From NCBI GenBank assembly GCA_017503325.1, contig JAFVTI010000047.1, forward strand, positions 1 through 64,000: a stretch of 64,000 bases of DNA. Reading direction: 5' to 3'. The translations under genes were made by a program, and so were the position numbers. Every line of letters begins with the position of its first letter. Within the stretch, counting starts at the first letter, position 1. Below are positions 50,420 through 59,130 of the stretch, piece after piece. The stretch comes from Clostridia bacterium (GTDB lineage Bacteria; Bacillota; Clostridia; Oscillospirales; CAG-272). Under the pieces are notes generated by a model. It had not been told where the DNA came from and searched no databases. It was given only the letters and a program-made list of their open reading frames with translations.

Positions 50420-51427
50420 ATGGCTTGGTACAATACCCCCGGATATGAAAACGATACGGTCATTTTTTCCCGCATCACGCTTACCAGAAATCTTGAAAAA
50501 TACCCCTTTGTGCCCCGCATCTCGCCAAAGCAGGCGGCAGAAATCATTGCAAGCGTGGGCGGCATGCTTGAGACCAACGGCTTTACCATGATCAACTTCT
50601 CTGATATTTCCCCCACGGCCGCTGCCTCGTATGCCGAAAAATACTACGTCACCAAGGAATTTGCCTCGGTCAGCCTGCCGCACGCCCTCTTGCTCAACGA
50701 GCCCTGCAATCTCTCGGTCATGCTTGGCGGGCGGGATCACGTGCAAATCTGCTGCACGCTGCCCGGGCTTTCCTTGCAGGACGCGGCGGCAAACGCCTTT
50801 AAGATGGACGATCTGATCGACGACAAGGAGACCTATGCCTTTGATGGCAGCCTTGGGTATCTTTGCTCCGACCCCTTGGAATGCGGTACGGCCATGCGCG
50901 CCTACGCGCTGCTTTTCTTGCCCGCGTTGACGCTGCACGATCGGATCGAGCCGCTCTGTGTCAAGCTTTCGGGGCTTGGCATCTCGCTGCGCCCCCTGCT
51001 TGGCAGCACGCAGACGCAAAGCTGCCTTTATATGCTTTCCTGCCGCTCCTCCCTGCGCGCATCCGAGCAAGAGATCCTTGCACGCATGGAGGAAACCACG
51101 CGCCAGATACTGGACAGTGAGCACAAGCTTTGCGAGCAGGCAAAAAAGGAGCGCGCGCCCTATCTGACCGACCGCGCGCTGCGTGCCCGCGCCATCCTTG
51201 GCAGCGCACACCTGCTTGGCGCGGATGAATTCCTGAATTTGTCTGCAGACGTAAGACTTGGCATCAGCCTGGGTATACTACAGGACATAGAACCCGATCT
51301 GCTCAATACGCTGCTCGTGGAGATCATGCCCTGCACCATGACGCTCTCTGCCGACCAGCCCTTGCGCTCGGTAGAGGAGCGAGACTTATTCCGTGCGGCA
51401 CTTGTGCGACAGCGATTGGGGGCTTGA
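50420..51427 (+). CDS. mcsB: McsB-like protein, probable pseudo-kinase
   Basis: 335 residues from the ATG at 50420 behind GAAAGGAGA, between mcsA and clpC as in other Firmicutes. The fold of protein-arginine kinases is recognisable: FSRITLTRNLEKYPF near residue 16, FDGSLGYLCSDPLECGTAMRA near 141. But the NEEDH motif is replaced by GGRDH (103 to 107), and the segment that normally carries RGxYGEGSE reads RPLLGST (191 to 197), so the catalytic Glu is Ser. It probably cannot phosphorylate arginine and may act as a scaffold or adaptor for ClpC. Confidence 0.85.
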   Translation: MAWYNTPGYENDTVIFSRITLTRNLEKYPFVPRISPKQAAEIIASVGGMLETNGFTMINFSDISPTAAASYAEKYYVTKEFASVSLPHALLLNEPCNLSVMLGGRDHVQICCTLPGLSLQDAAANAFKMDDLIDDKETYAFDGSLGYLCSDPLECGTAMRAYALLFLPALTLHDRIEPLCVKLSGLGISLRPLLGSTQTQSCLYMLSCRSSLRASEQEILARMEETTRQILDSEHKLCEQAKKERAPYLTDRALRARAILGSAHLLGADEFLNLSADVRLGISLGILQDIEPDLLNTLLVEIMPCTMTLSADQPLRSVEERDLFRAALVRQRLGA

Positions 51428-51453
51428 AAATAAAGTTAAGGACGACGTGACGT

Positions 51454-53865
51454 ATGAACAGCAAATTCACCAAGAAGGCACAAAATGCGCTGCTTTTGGC
51501 GCAAAAATACGCCGCTGAAATGGGACACACCTACATTGGCTCGGAGCATTTGCTCATGGGCCTTGTAGGCGAGCAGGACTGCATTGCGGCAAAGCTGCTG
51601 GTCGCCAGAGGCGCGGATTTTTCGCGCGTGCGTGATGCGGTCGCCTCCCTGACAGGCATCGGCGCTTGCTCCTTGGTTTCCCCCGAGGACATGACACCAC
51701 GGCTTTGCAAGATCATCGAGGGCGCGGCGCGGCAATCATCCTCTGGAGCACAAAGCTATATCGGCACCGAGCACCTGCTGCTCTCACTTTGCTCGGAGCA
51801 CGACGCGGTGGGCTCGCGCATCTTGGACGGCATGGGTATTCCCCTCTCCGAGCTGATTGCGGATTGCAACGGCTTGATGAGCTCTGCCAAAAAGGGAGGC
51901 AAAGCGCCCAAGGGCAAGGACAAAAGCGAGGGCGTGCTCTCGGGTTACGGCAAGGATCTGACCGCATTGGCCAAATTGGGCTCGCCCGATCCCGTGATCG
52001 GACGCGACGAGGAGACGGCTCGCATCATTCAGATCCTCTCCCGCAAGCAAAAGAACAATCCTTGCCTGATCGGTGAACCGGGTGTGGGCAAGACCGCCGT
52101 TGTGGAAGGGCTTGCGCAGCGCATTGCGGCAGGTGAGGTGCCGGACAATCTCAAAAATAAGCAGATCATCTCACTCGACCTTGCCTCCATGATCGCGGGC
52201 GCGAAATACCGCGGTGAATTTGAGGAGCGCTTCAAGGCGGTGCTGCAGCGCGCCTCGCAGGATCCCGATATCATCCTCTTTATCGATGAGATCCACACCA
52301 TCATCGGCGCGGGTGCTGCCGAGGGGGCGGTGGATGCCGCCAACATCATCAAGCCGGCACTTGCGCGCGGCGAGATGCAGGTAATCGGGGCGACCACGCT
52401 TGCGGAGTACCGCCGCCATATTGAAAAGGATGCGGCGCTTGAGCGCAGATTTCAGTCGGTGCTGGTCAAAGAGCCGACCGCTGCGCAAACGCTGGAGATA
52501 TTGATAGGCCTGCGCGAGCGATACGCCCTGCATCACGGCCTTGCCATCTCGGACGGGGCGCTGCAGGCAGCCGTGAGCATGTCGCAGCGTTATATCACCG
52601 ACCGCTACCTCCCCGACAAGGCCATTGACCTTGTGGACGAGGCGGCCGCACGTCTGCGGCTCTCGCTCTGCAAGCTCTCGCCCGAGATCAAGTCGCTCAA
52701 GGAGCAGCTTGCCGAGTTGGGGACGCAAAAGGAGCAGGCCGTACAAGCACAGGATTTTTCACGTGCGGCAGAAATCCGTGAACAGGAGCTGGCGCTGGAG
52801 CAGCAGCTGACCTCGCTGCAGATCGATCATGCGGTTGACCCCGGCAAGGATACGCCCACCGTCACCGAGCGCGAGATTGCCGAGGTGGTCACGCAATGGA
52901 CGCACATTCCGTTATCCGGGCTGCTGCGCTCGGAGCGGGAGCGGCTTTTGCACTTAGAAGAGGAGCTTTGCACGCGCGTGATTGGCCAGGAGCAGGCTGC
53001 ACACGCCGTTGCTTCAGCCATTCGTCGCGGGCGAACAGGCATGAAGCAGGCGGGACGGCCGATCGGGTCGTTTATCTTTCTCGGACATACCGGCGTGGGA
53101 AAGACCTGCATGTGCAAGGCCTTGGCGCACGCGCTGTTCGGCACGGACACGGCCATGATCCGTCTTGACATGTCCGAGTATATGGAAAAGCACAGCGTTT
53201 CCAAACTGATCGGCTCGCCACCCGGCTACGTAGGCTTTGAGGAGGGCGGACAGCTGACCGAGCGCGTACGCCGTGCGCCTTACAGCGTGCTGCTGTTTGA
53301 CGAGATCGAAAAAGCGCACCCCGACGTTTTTCACCTGCTCTTACAGGTGCTGGACGAAGGCGTTCTGACAGATTCGCAGGGTAGGCGCGTGGATTTTTCC
53401 AACACGGTCATCATCATGACCTCCAACGCAGGCGCAGGTACGCGCACGCGCAGCATCGGGTTTTCTGCAAACGAGCAAAGCCGTGCCGCCGATCACATGA
53501 CCGATGCCCTGCGCGCCCTGTTCCCCGCCGAGTTTCTCGGCCGGGTGGACAAGGTGATCGTATTTGCCGATCTTTCTCGCGAGCACGCGAAGCGCATTGC
53601 GGACATGATGCTTGGCGAGGTAGCCGAGCGCGCCGCTGCGCTTGGCATTGCACTGGAGTTTGACGACAGCGTGGCAGAATGGATTGCAGAGATCGGCTAT
53701 GCCCCCGAAAAGGGCGCGCGCGAGCTGCGCCGCGCCATCACGGATCACGTAGAGGACGCGTTCGCCACCGCGCTGTTGGACGGCAGCGTGGAAAAAGGCG
53801 ACCGCGTGCAGGCAACGGTGAGGGATGGAAGCTTGATTTTCCAAAAAGAAAAAGCCACTGTATAG
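51454..53865 (+). CDS. clpC: ClpC-type AAA+ unfoldase
   Basis: 803-residue ATPase partner of ClpP. Two N-terminal Clp repeats (1 to about 145), first AAA+ domain with GEPGVGKT (207 to 214) and FIDEIHTI (near 276), a middle domain with UVR-like coiled coil ([19 protein letters not shown]), second AAA+ domain with GHTGVGKT (544 to 551) and the [12 protein letters not shown] pore loop. It is last in the mcsA-mcsB-clpC operon. Confidence 0.95.
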   Translation: MNSKFTKKAQNALLLAQKYAAEMGHTYIGSEHLLMGLVGEQDCIAAKLLVARGADFSRVRDAVASLTGIGACSLVSPEDMTPRLCKIIEGAARQSSSGAQSYIGTEHLLLSLCSEHDAVGSRILDGMGIPLSELIADCNGLMSSAKKGGKAPKGKDKSEGVLSGYGKDLTALAKLGSPDPVIGRDEETARIIQILSRKQKNNPCLIGEPGVGKTAVVEGLAQRIAAGEVPDNLKNKQIISLDLASMIAGAKYRGEFEERFKAVLQRASQDPDIILFIDEIHTIIGAGAAEGAVDAANIIKPALARGEMQVIGATTLAEYRRHIEKDAALERRFQSVLVKEPTAAQTLEILIGLRERYALHHGLAISDGALQAAVSMSQRYITDRYLPDKAIDLVDEAAARLRLSLCKLSPEIKSLKEQLAELGTQKEQAVQAQDFSRAAEIREQELALEQQLTSLQIDHAVDPGKDTPTVTEREIAEVVTQWTHIPLSGLLRSERERLLHLEEELCTRVIGQEQAAHAVASAIRRGRTGMKQAGRPIGSFIFLGHTGVGKTCMCKALAHALFGTDTAMIRLDMSEYMEKHSVSKLIGSPPGYVGFEEGGQLTERVRRAPYSVLLFDEIEKAHPDVFHLLLQVLDEGVLTDSQGRRVDFSNTVIIMTSNAGAGTRTRSIGFSANEQSRAADHMTDALRALFPAEFLGRVDKVIVFADLSREHAKRIADMMLGEVAERAAALGIALEFDDSVAEWIAEIGYAPEKGARELRRAITDHVEDAFATALLDGSVEKGDRVQATVRDGSLIFQKEKATV

Positions 53866-53875
53866 TGGCTTTTTC
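53848..53875. terminator. Bidirectional terminator between clpC and the convergent lipoprotein gene
   Basis: GAAAAAGCCACT and AGTGGCTTTTTC pair around GTAT. The clpC stop codon is inside the stem and the convergent stop codon begins at 53876, so both genes share it. Confidence 0.85.
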
Positions 53876-55012
53876 TTAATTCATGGGCACCTCGCCCATA
53901 AAGATCTGATTATTCTCGTAAAGGTAATCGTAAAGCATTTGGTCGTAGCAAAGCTCGCGAATAATGTTTCCCTGCTCTGCATCCAGGTATGCCGCCACGT
54001 CCTCAACCGTTACCTTGCCGCCCTGACCGCTGCCCTTGCCCACACCGGGCGCAAAGGTGCTGTAATACTTCTCTGCATAGTCGTGCAATGCCTTGTCGTA
54101 CGCCTCGTCCGAAATCTGCAACCCCGCGTCCTTGACAACGGCGTAAAAGATCATATCCTTTTCGGCATACGAGTAAGAGAGCGTCATGATCTTGATCTCG
54201 TCCAGCTCAAATGCCGCCAGCACCTCCTCGTAGGAAACGCCGTTGGAGTTGGCCATGCGGCGGTAATAGTCCTCCATGGACTTCATATAGTAGCTGACCG
54301 CCTCGTCGGGCACGATCTCCGCCTTGCAATTTGCCTCACAGACATCCCAAATTGCGTCGTATACGGTATCGTAGTACATCTCGTTCCACAGCTGCTCCTT
54401 ATAATAGGCGAAAAATTCGTTCGCCTTGGTGCAGGCACCGCTCGTATAGGCCGACACAAAATCGTCCGAGAAATCCAGATACTCGCCCTTGATATAGGAC
54501 ACAGTCACGGTGTAAGAGGTCGTCTTTGCATCGTTTTCCACGTTGACAAGCACGGGAATGCCGCAGGGCGCACCGATAAGCCCTTTGACAAAATCATCGG
54601 GATAGCCGCTGCCCTCGGCAAGCGTGATCTCCACGTCGCTCTCGCCCGCAACCGAATCCTTCATGGCGTCGTAATAGGAAATGACCAGAGTGTCTCCCCA
54701 TTTTGCCGTGCCGTCGGTGATCTTTTTATAAAGGCCGTTGGCGGTTTTGATATCCTCGATCGCCCGCTGCACTGTCTCGTCACTCAGCTCCACGCCCTCA
54801 ATGCGGATCTCCTGTCCCGTGTACGCGCCCAGCGTGACGTACTCCTCCAGCGGCATGGACAGGTAATCCGGGATATCCAACAGATCTGCCGAATCCTTGG
54901 CAGGCGGGGTCAGATCGGCCGTCTCGGCCTCCAGCATCTCGTCTACCGAGGTGCAGGAGCAAAGCAAAAGCAGCAGCGCAAGCAGAGCCGCCGCGATTTT
55001 GATATACTTCAT
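53876..55012 (-). CDS. Trigger-factor-like lipoprotein
   Basis: 378 residues from the ATG at 55012 behind AGGAG. A lipoprotein signal (lipobox LCSC, Cys20) precedes a part that resembles trigger factor: a helical start (DYLSMPLEEYVTLGAY), a peptidyl-prolyl isomerase-like domain (TAKWGDTLVISYYDAM, then PCGIPVLVNVE near residue 160) and a long helical C-terminal chaperone arm. Acts outside the membrane, probably helping secreted proteins fold. Related extracytoplasmic trigger-factor homologues occur in Clostridia. Confidence 0.72.
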   Translation of the reverse strand: MKYIKIAAALLALLLLLCSCTSVDEMLEAETADLTPPAKDSADLLDIPDYLSMPLEEYVTLGAYTGQEIRIEGVELSDETVQRAIEDIKTANGLYKKITDGTAKWGDTLVISYYDAMKDSVAGESDVEITLAEGSGYPDDFVKGLIGAPCGIPVLVNVENDAKTTSYTVTVSYIKGEYLDFSDDFVSAYTSGACTKANEFFAYYKEQLWNEMYYDTVYDAIWDVCEANCKAEIVPDEAVSYYMKSMEDYYRRMANSNGVSYEEVLAAFELDEIKIMTLSYSYAEKDMIFYAVVKDAGLQISDEAYDKALHDYAEKYYSTFAPGVGKGSGQGGKVTVEDVAAYLDAEQGNIIRELCYDQMLYDYLYENNQIFMGEVPMN

Positions 55013-55095
55013 AAAAACTCCTATAATGGCACAAAAGGATCCACCCCGCATAACGCTGATGAATCCTTTACGTGTGTTTTGATGGTAAATAAGGA

Positions 55096-55293
55096 TTAGT
55101 CTTCCTTCTGCTTCAGGGTGATTACCTGCTTGCCGCCATAGAAACCGCAAACCTTGCAAACACGATGTGCCAAAACCATTTCATTGCATTCGGGATTGGA
55201 GCACTTTACCATACCGGGCATAGCGAGCTTGGAGTTGTTGGATCTTCTCTTGTCTCTGCGTGCCTTGGATACCTTTCTCTTCGGTACTGCCAT
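55096..55293 (-). CDS. rpmF: 50S ribosomal protein L32
   Basis: 65 residues. [19 protein letters not shown] start, and a zinc ribbon CSNPEC...CKVCG. It follows the DUF177 protein gene by 100 bases on the same strand, the usual order in Firmicutes. Confidence 0.96.
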   Translation of the reverse strand: MAVPKRKVSKARRDKRRSNNSKLAMPGMVKCSNPECNEMVLAHRVCKVCGFYGGKQVITLKQKED

Positions 55294-55393
55294 AATTACA
55301 CCTCCTCTTTGGCGTACAGGCTTATACCGTACACCGCATTATATCAATTTTTTTATAAACTATATCTGTCACCGAATTTCGGTTACATTCAAA

Positions 55394-55909
55394 TCAGTCG
55401 TCGCTCTCTTCCAGCAGCTTTGCAAGAACTGCAAGTCTGGGATCAATCTCCTTGGTGTTGCAGCCGCATGCGCCGTGCTTGAGCTGCTTGCCGCACTTGG
55501 GACAAAGCCCGGGACAATCCTCGTCACACAGGAATTTCGTGGGGAATGAAAGGATCATTTCCTCCACCAGCTGCTCGTCAATGTCCAGCTTGCCGTCTCT
55601 GACGATGATGTACTCATCCACGTTCTCGTCGATCTGCTCCTGGGTCAGCGAACGCTCCTCTGCCACAGTACGCTCAAAGCAAACCGTGTAAGTGCCGATC
55701 ACGTCGTCAAGGCATCTTGCACAAATGGTCTTGTAAGGCATGTCTGCCTCCAGCACCAAGCGCATGTATCCGCCCGTGTCAGTCACCTTGCCGACCACGT
55801 GCGCCTCTGCCGTGAATTCCACACCTGCACAGGGCTCGGGCTGGATCGTATAATCCACGTCAAGGGTGTCAACCTCTCCTCGAAGCATGGGGCCCATGTC
55901 AAGAATCAT
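55394..55909 (-). CDS. YceD-family DUF177 protein
   Basis: 171 residues from the ATG at 55909 behind GGAGG; the open frame continues upstream but that part runs through the divergent promoter and has no homologous sense. Landmarks are ICARCLDDV near residue 75 and the C-terminal zinc motif CDEDCPGLCPKCGKQL. DUF177 proteins are coded with rpmF and are needed for 23S rRNA accumulation in plants and E. coli. Confidence 0.88.
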   Translation of the reverse strand: MILDMGPMLRGEVDTLDVDYTIQPEPCAGVEFTAEAHVVGKVTDTGGYMRLVLEADMPYKTICARCLDDVIGTYTVCFERTVAEERSLTQEQIDENVDEYIIVRDGKLDIDEQLVEEMILSFPTKFLCDEDCPGLCPKCGKQLKHGACGCNTKEIDPRLAVLAKLLEESDD

Positions 55910-56037
55910 ACGCACACCTCCCAACAAATGCAAAACGACATAAAAAGCGACAGTAATTATTATAACTGGTAAACGCCATTTTGTCAAGTGTTTTTTGTGA
56001 TTTTCATGGTTTTTTTCACTTTCTGACAAGCCTTCGC

Positions 56038-56066
56038 TTGACAGGCGGGCAAAAGGATGGTATACT
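56038..56066 (+). promoter_or_regulatory. Consensus sigma-A promoter of tmcAL
   Basis: TTGACA (56038-56043) and TATACT (56061-56066) are 17 bases apart; the ATG lies about 30 bases further. Confidence 0.82.
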
Positions 56067-56097
56067 GACCAAAGAAGGCCTTGAAAGGAGTATATGT

Positions 56098-57312
56098 ATG
56101 GCACGCTTTGCGATGATTTGTGAATATAATCCCCTGCACGCAGGTCATGCGTATGCCCTGCAGCGCGCTCGGGAATTGGGGGCGGACGAGGTCGTTTGCA
56201 TCCTGAGCGGCAACTACGTGCAGCGCGGTGAGCCCGCCGTGGCGCACAAGTACACAAGAGCCGAGGCGGCCTTGGCTGCGGGCGCGGATCTTGTGGTCGA
56301 GCTGCCCTTCCCGCAGGCCTTGGCAAGTGCCGAATTTTTCGCTTGTGCGGGGGTATCCGCTGCCGACGCGCTTGCATCCGACGTGCTTTTTTTTGGCAGC
56401 GAGAGCGCAAATATTGAGCTTCTCAAGGCGGGCGCAGAGGCGCTTTGTACCGCCCGGTTCAAGGAGGAATACGCGCGGCTGATCAAGACCAATATGGGCA
56501 CTGCCGCGGCGTTTGCCAAGGCGCTGGAGCAATGCTCCCTGCCCGCGCTTCCCACGCTTTCCAACGACCTTTTGGGGCTTGCATACTGCAAGGCCATCCT
56601 TGCAGGCGGCTATGAAATCGAGCCTGTGTGTATCGCGCGCACGGGCGCTGCATACAACCAAAGCGCACTCGGCGAGGGCTTTCCCAGCGCAACCGCGCTG
56701 CGAAAGATCGGACGTGAACAGGGACACGCTGAGATGATCGGCCACCTGCCCGATGCTTGCGCGCATATCTTTGCCAAGGCATACCAAAACGGCGAAATGC
56801 TTGGCGACGGTACTGCATTTGACGCAGCTGTGCTTGGCATTCTGCGCACCCTGCCCACAGAGCAATTCGAATCAGCCGCGCTTTGCAGCGGCGGCCTTGG
56901 ACAAAGAATTGCGCAAGCCGCGCTTTGCAGCGGCGGCCTTGGACAAAGAATTGCGCAAGCCGCACTTGACGCGACAAGCCTTACGCATCTTTATTCGCTG
57001 TGTACGCACAAATCCCTGCCGGATGCTCACGTGCGTCGCGCCGTGCTGTATGCCACGCTTGGCATGACTCAGCAGGATCTGCGCCGCACGCCTGCCTATC
57101 TCTCCGTGCTGGCGGCAAACGCGCGCGGGCGGGCGATCTTATCCGAGCTGCGCCGCACCTGCCCCGTCCCGCTTGTCACCAAGCCCGCAGACGCCCCCGC
57201 GTGCAGACAGCGCGAGCTTTCCGACCGCGCCGATGCACTGTACACCTTGGGCATGCAAAATCCTCAAAGCGCGGGATTTTTCACGCGTCACGCCCCGATT
57301 ATGACCGAGTAA
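56098..57312 (+). CDS. tmcAL: tRNA(Met) cytidine acetate ligase TmcAL
   Basis: TmcAL (YlbM) makes N4-acetylcytidine at the wobble base of elongator tRNA-Met from acetate and ATP. The ATG at 56098 follows GAAAGGAG. 404 residues with the nucleotidyltransferase HxGH motif NPLHAGH (11 to 17), SGNYVQRGEPA near 40 and FPSATALRK in the C-terminal part. An exact 14-residue duplication (AALCSGGLGQRIAQ twice) lies near residues 259 to 287, from a 42-base tandem repeat. Divergent from the rpmF-DUF177 pair, its usual neighbours. Confidence 0.9.
   Translation: MARFAMICEYNPLHAGHAYALQRARELGADEVVCILSGNYVQRGEPAVAHKYTRAEAALAAGADLVVELPFPQALASAEFFACAGVSAADALASDVLFFGSESANIELLKAGAEALCTARFKEEYARLIKTNMGTAAAFAKALEQCSLPALPTLSNDLLGLAYCKAILAGGYEIEPVCIARTGAAYNQSALGEGFPSATALRKIGREQGHAEMIGHLPDACAHIFAKAYQNGEMLGDGTAFDAAVLGILRTLPTEQFESAALCSGGLGQRIAQAALCSGGLGQRIAQAALDATSLTHLYSLCTHKSLPDAHVRRAVLYATLGMTQQDLRRTPAYLSVLAANARGRAILSELRRTCPVPLVTKPADAPACRQRELSDRADALYTLGMQNPQSAGFFTRHAPIMTE
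56875..56958 (+). repeat. Exact 42-bp tandem duplication inside tmcAL
   Basis: 56875-56916 and 56917-56958 are identical and in frame, adding 14 codons. The following bases (GCCGCACTTGACGCG) start a third, diverged copy. Confidence 0.9.
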
Positions 57313-57334
57313 GTGAACTTTTTTCACAAAATCC

Positions 57335-57363
57335 TTGACTCTGTACGCTTTTCGTGTTATAAT
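57335..57363 (+). promoter_or_regulatory. Consensus sigma-A promoter
   Basis: TTGACT (57335-57340) and TATAAT (57358-57363), spacing 17, upstream of the 99-codon gene. Confidence 0.82.
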
Positions 57364-57415
57364 AAATAAATGGTATATAATTTTCAGTAAATATAGATTT
57401 CAAGGAGGTCACATC

Positions 57416-57715
57416 ATGGCAAAAGAAACACGCGCGCAGGTTGGCGGCGAATACCTTTACTATAAAGATAAGCCCTTGGTTCGCGAGGGCAACACCATTT
57501 GCTATGGCGATATGAACGAGCCCTGCATCCTGATTTTGGAGATCATGTCCTACGTCAAGAACGACAAGGGCGAAGAGGTTCCCGGCAAGATTCTGATTCA
57601 GGTGCTGGATTCCAAGGATCCCACCAAGATCATCAAGCAAGGTCAAAAGGACGGCCTGCACGATGCCTTCAGCATGGGTCTGATCTGGCTGGAAAGAGCG
57701 CTTCTGGCGCAATAA
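57416..57715 (+). CDS. Conserved-looking small protein, 99 aa, function unknown
   Basis: The ATG at 57416 has AAGGAGGT 6 to 7 bases upstream. The protein (MAKETRAQVGGEYLYYKDKP...) is soluble, with beta strands in the first two-thirds (CILILEIMSYVKND, GKILIQVLDSKDP) and a C-terminal helix (LHDAFSMGLIWLERALL). A strong promoter and terminator make it monocistronic and well expressed. I do not recognise a family. Confidence 0.75.
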   Translation: MAKETRAQVGGEYLYYKDKPLVREGNTICYGDMNEPCILILEIMSYVKNDKGEEVPGKILIQVLDSKDPTKIIKQGQKDGLHDAFSMGLIWLERALLAQ

Positions 57716-57727
57716 TTGCAAAATGAA

Positions 57728-57762
57728 AATGTCTCTCTTACCAAACAGAGAGACATTTTTTC
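57728..57762 (+). terminator. Rho-independent terminator
   Basis: AATGTCTCTCT pairs with AGAGAGACATT (imperfect loop of about 9 bases), followed by TTTTTT. Confidence 0.88.
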
Positions 57763-57840
57763 GTAAAAAACACGTAAAATACTGGCCAAGATCAAAAAAG
57801 TATGCTATAATTACGACATCAAGGCATGGAGGTAACGTCC

Positions 57841-58992
57841 GTGAAACCACAAACAAGACACTCTATTATCTGGAGATTATTGCGCGGCCCTGTAGCCCTG
57901 TTCTGTAAGCTCAAGTTTGGCTACACCTACGAGTCCGCAAAAAATCTGCCCGATCACTATATCGTGCTCTCCAACCATACCACCGACTACGACTGCGTGC
58001 TGGTTGCCTGCTCGTTCAAGAAGCAAATGTACTACGTTGCCAGCGAGCACATCGCGCGCTGGAAGCACGGCTTCGGTATTCTCAACTGGGCGCTTGCCCC
58101 CATTCTGCGCAAAAAAGGCACCACGGCAGCAGCCACCATCATTGATATTTTGCGCAAGGTGCGCAAGGGCGCAAGCGTTTGCATGTTTGCCGAGGGCGTG
58201 CGCTCCTGGGACGGCAAGACCTGTGACATTGCCCCCACCACCGGAGGACTGGTCAAGGCGGCGCGCTGCGGACTTGTCACCTACTGCATCTCGGGCGGCT
58301 ACTTTGCAAGCCCCATGTGGAGCACCAAAAACACGCGCAGAGGTTACTTGCACGGTGAGCCGGTACACGTCTATACCGCCGAGCAGATCGCGCAGATGAG
58401 CGAGGACGAGGTCAATCGCATCATCAGAGAGGATCTGTACGAGGATGCATACGCGCGACAAGCGCAGAATCCCCGAAAATACAAGGGCAAGAACCTTGCA
58501 GAGAAGATGGAAAATCTGCTGTATATCTGCCCTGTTTGCGGCAAGGTGGACACCATCCGCTCGCAAAAAGACCGCATTTTTTGCACCGCGTGTGATTTTT
58601 CTGCCACCTACGACGCCTACGGTTACCTGCACGGCGCGCCCGACCGGACGCTGACCGAGCTTGTTGCCCGTCAACGCGACGTAGCCAAGACGCTCGTAGC
58701 CGAGCAGACAGCCATTTTTGCCGAGGACGCAAGAGTTTACACGGTGGATAACCACGAGGAAACCGTGATCGCACAAGGAAAATTCGTCATGGACGCGAAC
58801 GGCATTACGTGCGGAGAGATGCACGTGCCCATGTCTGAGATCAACGAGCTTGCCATGCGCGGCCGACGCTTCCTGCTCTTCAGCTTTGGCAAGACCTATT
58901 GCGAAATGACCGCTCCCGACGGCAACAATATCTATAAGTTCTTTGAATACTATCAGCTTGCGCAGGCTATGCAAAAGCAGGAGCAGGCATAA
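57841..58992 (+). CDS. PlsC-type acyltransferase with C-terminal zinc ribbon
   Basis: Probably acylates lysophosphatidate or a similar lipid at the membrane. I chose the GTG at 57841, 8 bases after GGAGG; the in-frame ATG at 57826 overlaps this ribosome site. 383 residues: NHTTDYD (catalytic HX4D, near residue 45), FAEGVRSWDG (near 116), then beyond the usual PlsC end a zinc ribbon (CPVCGKVDTI...CTACDF, near 230) and a PH-like C-terminal domain. The extra half is unusual for plain PlsC. A -10 box TATAAT precedes it. Confidence 0.82.
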   Translation: MKPQTRHSIIWRLLRGPVALFCKLKFGYTYESAKNLPDHYIVLSNHTTDYDCVLVACSFKKQMYYVASEHIARWKHGFGILNWALAPILRKKGTTAAATIIDILRKVRKGASVCMFAEGVRSWDGKTCDIAPTTGGLVKAARCGLVTYCISGGYFASPMWSTKNTRRGYLHGEPVHVYTAEQIAQMSEDEVNRIIREDLYEDAYARQAQNPRKYKGKNLAEKMENLLYICPVCGKVDTIRSQKDRIFCTACDFSATYDAYGYLHGAPDRTLTELVARQRDVAKTLVAEQTAIFAEDARVYTVDNHEETVIAQGKFVMDANGITCGEMHVPMSEINELAMRGRRFLLFSFGKTYCEMTAPDGNNIYKFFEYYQLAQAMQKQEQA

Positions 58993-59001
58993 AAACACAA
59001 G

Positions 59002-59032
59002 CCCTCGATCATGATTGATCGAGGGTTTGTTC
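59002..59032 (+). terminator. Terminator after the acyltransferase gene
   Basis: CCCTCGATCA and TGATCGAGGG pair around a 4-base loop; the T tract after it is short (TTTG TTC). Confidence 0.65.
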
Positions 59033-59095
59033 ACTAAAACGATGTTCTTTATGCTTGGCCTGACGACTGGTGATCGTCCGCGCCACGCAAAGAAA

Positions 59096-59125
59096 ACAAA
59101 GAAACGCCCCGCGCGAGGCGGGGCG
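59096..59125 (-). terminator. Terminator after the XRE-PolC gene
   Basis: CGCCCCGC and GCGGGGCG pair around a 5-base loop; the minus strand continues GTTTCTTTGTTTTCTTTG, T rich. It lies 5 bases beyond the stop codon of the minus-strand gene. Confidence 0.7.
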
Positions 59126-59130
59126 AGAAA

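Noticed and set aside
55910..56410. Upstream extension of the DUF177 frame as a longer protein
   Set aside because: The extra 167 codons run through the divergent tmcAL promoter and coding region, are Arg/Pro rich without homology, and a good ribosome site supports the start at 55909.
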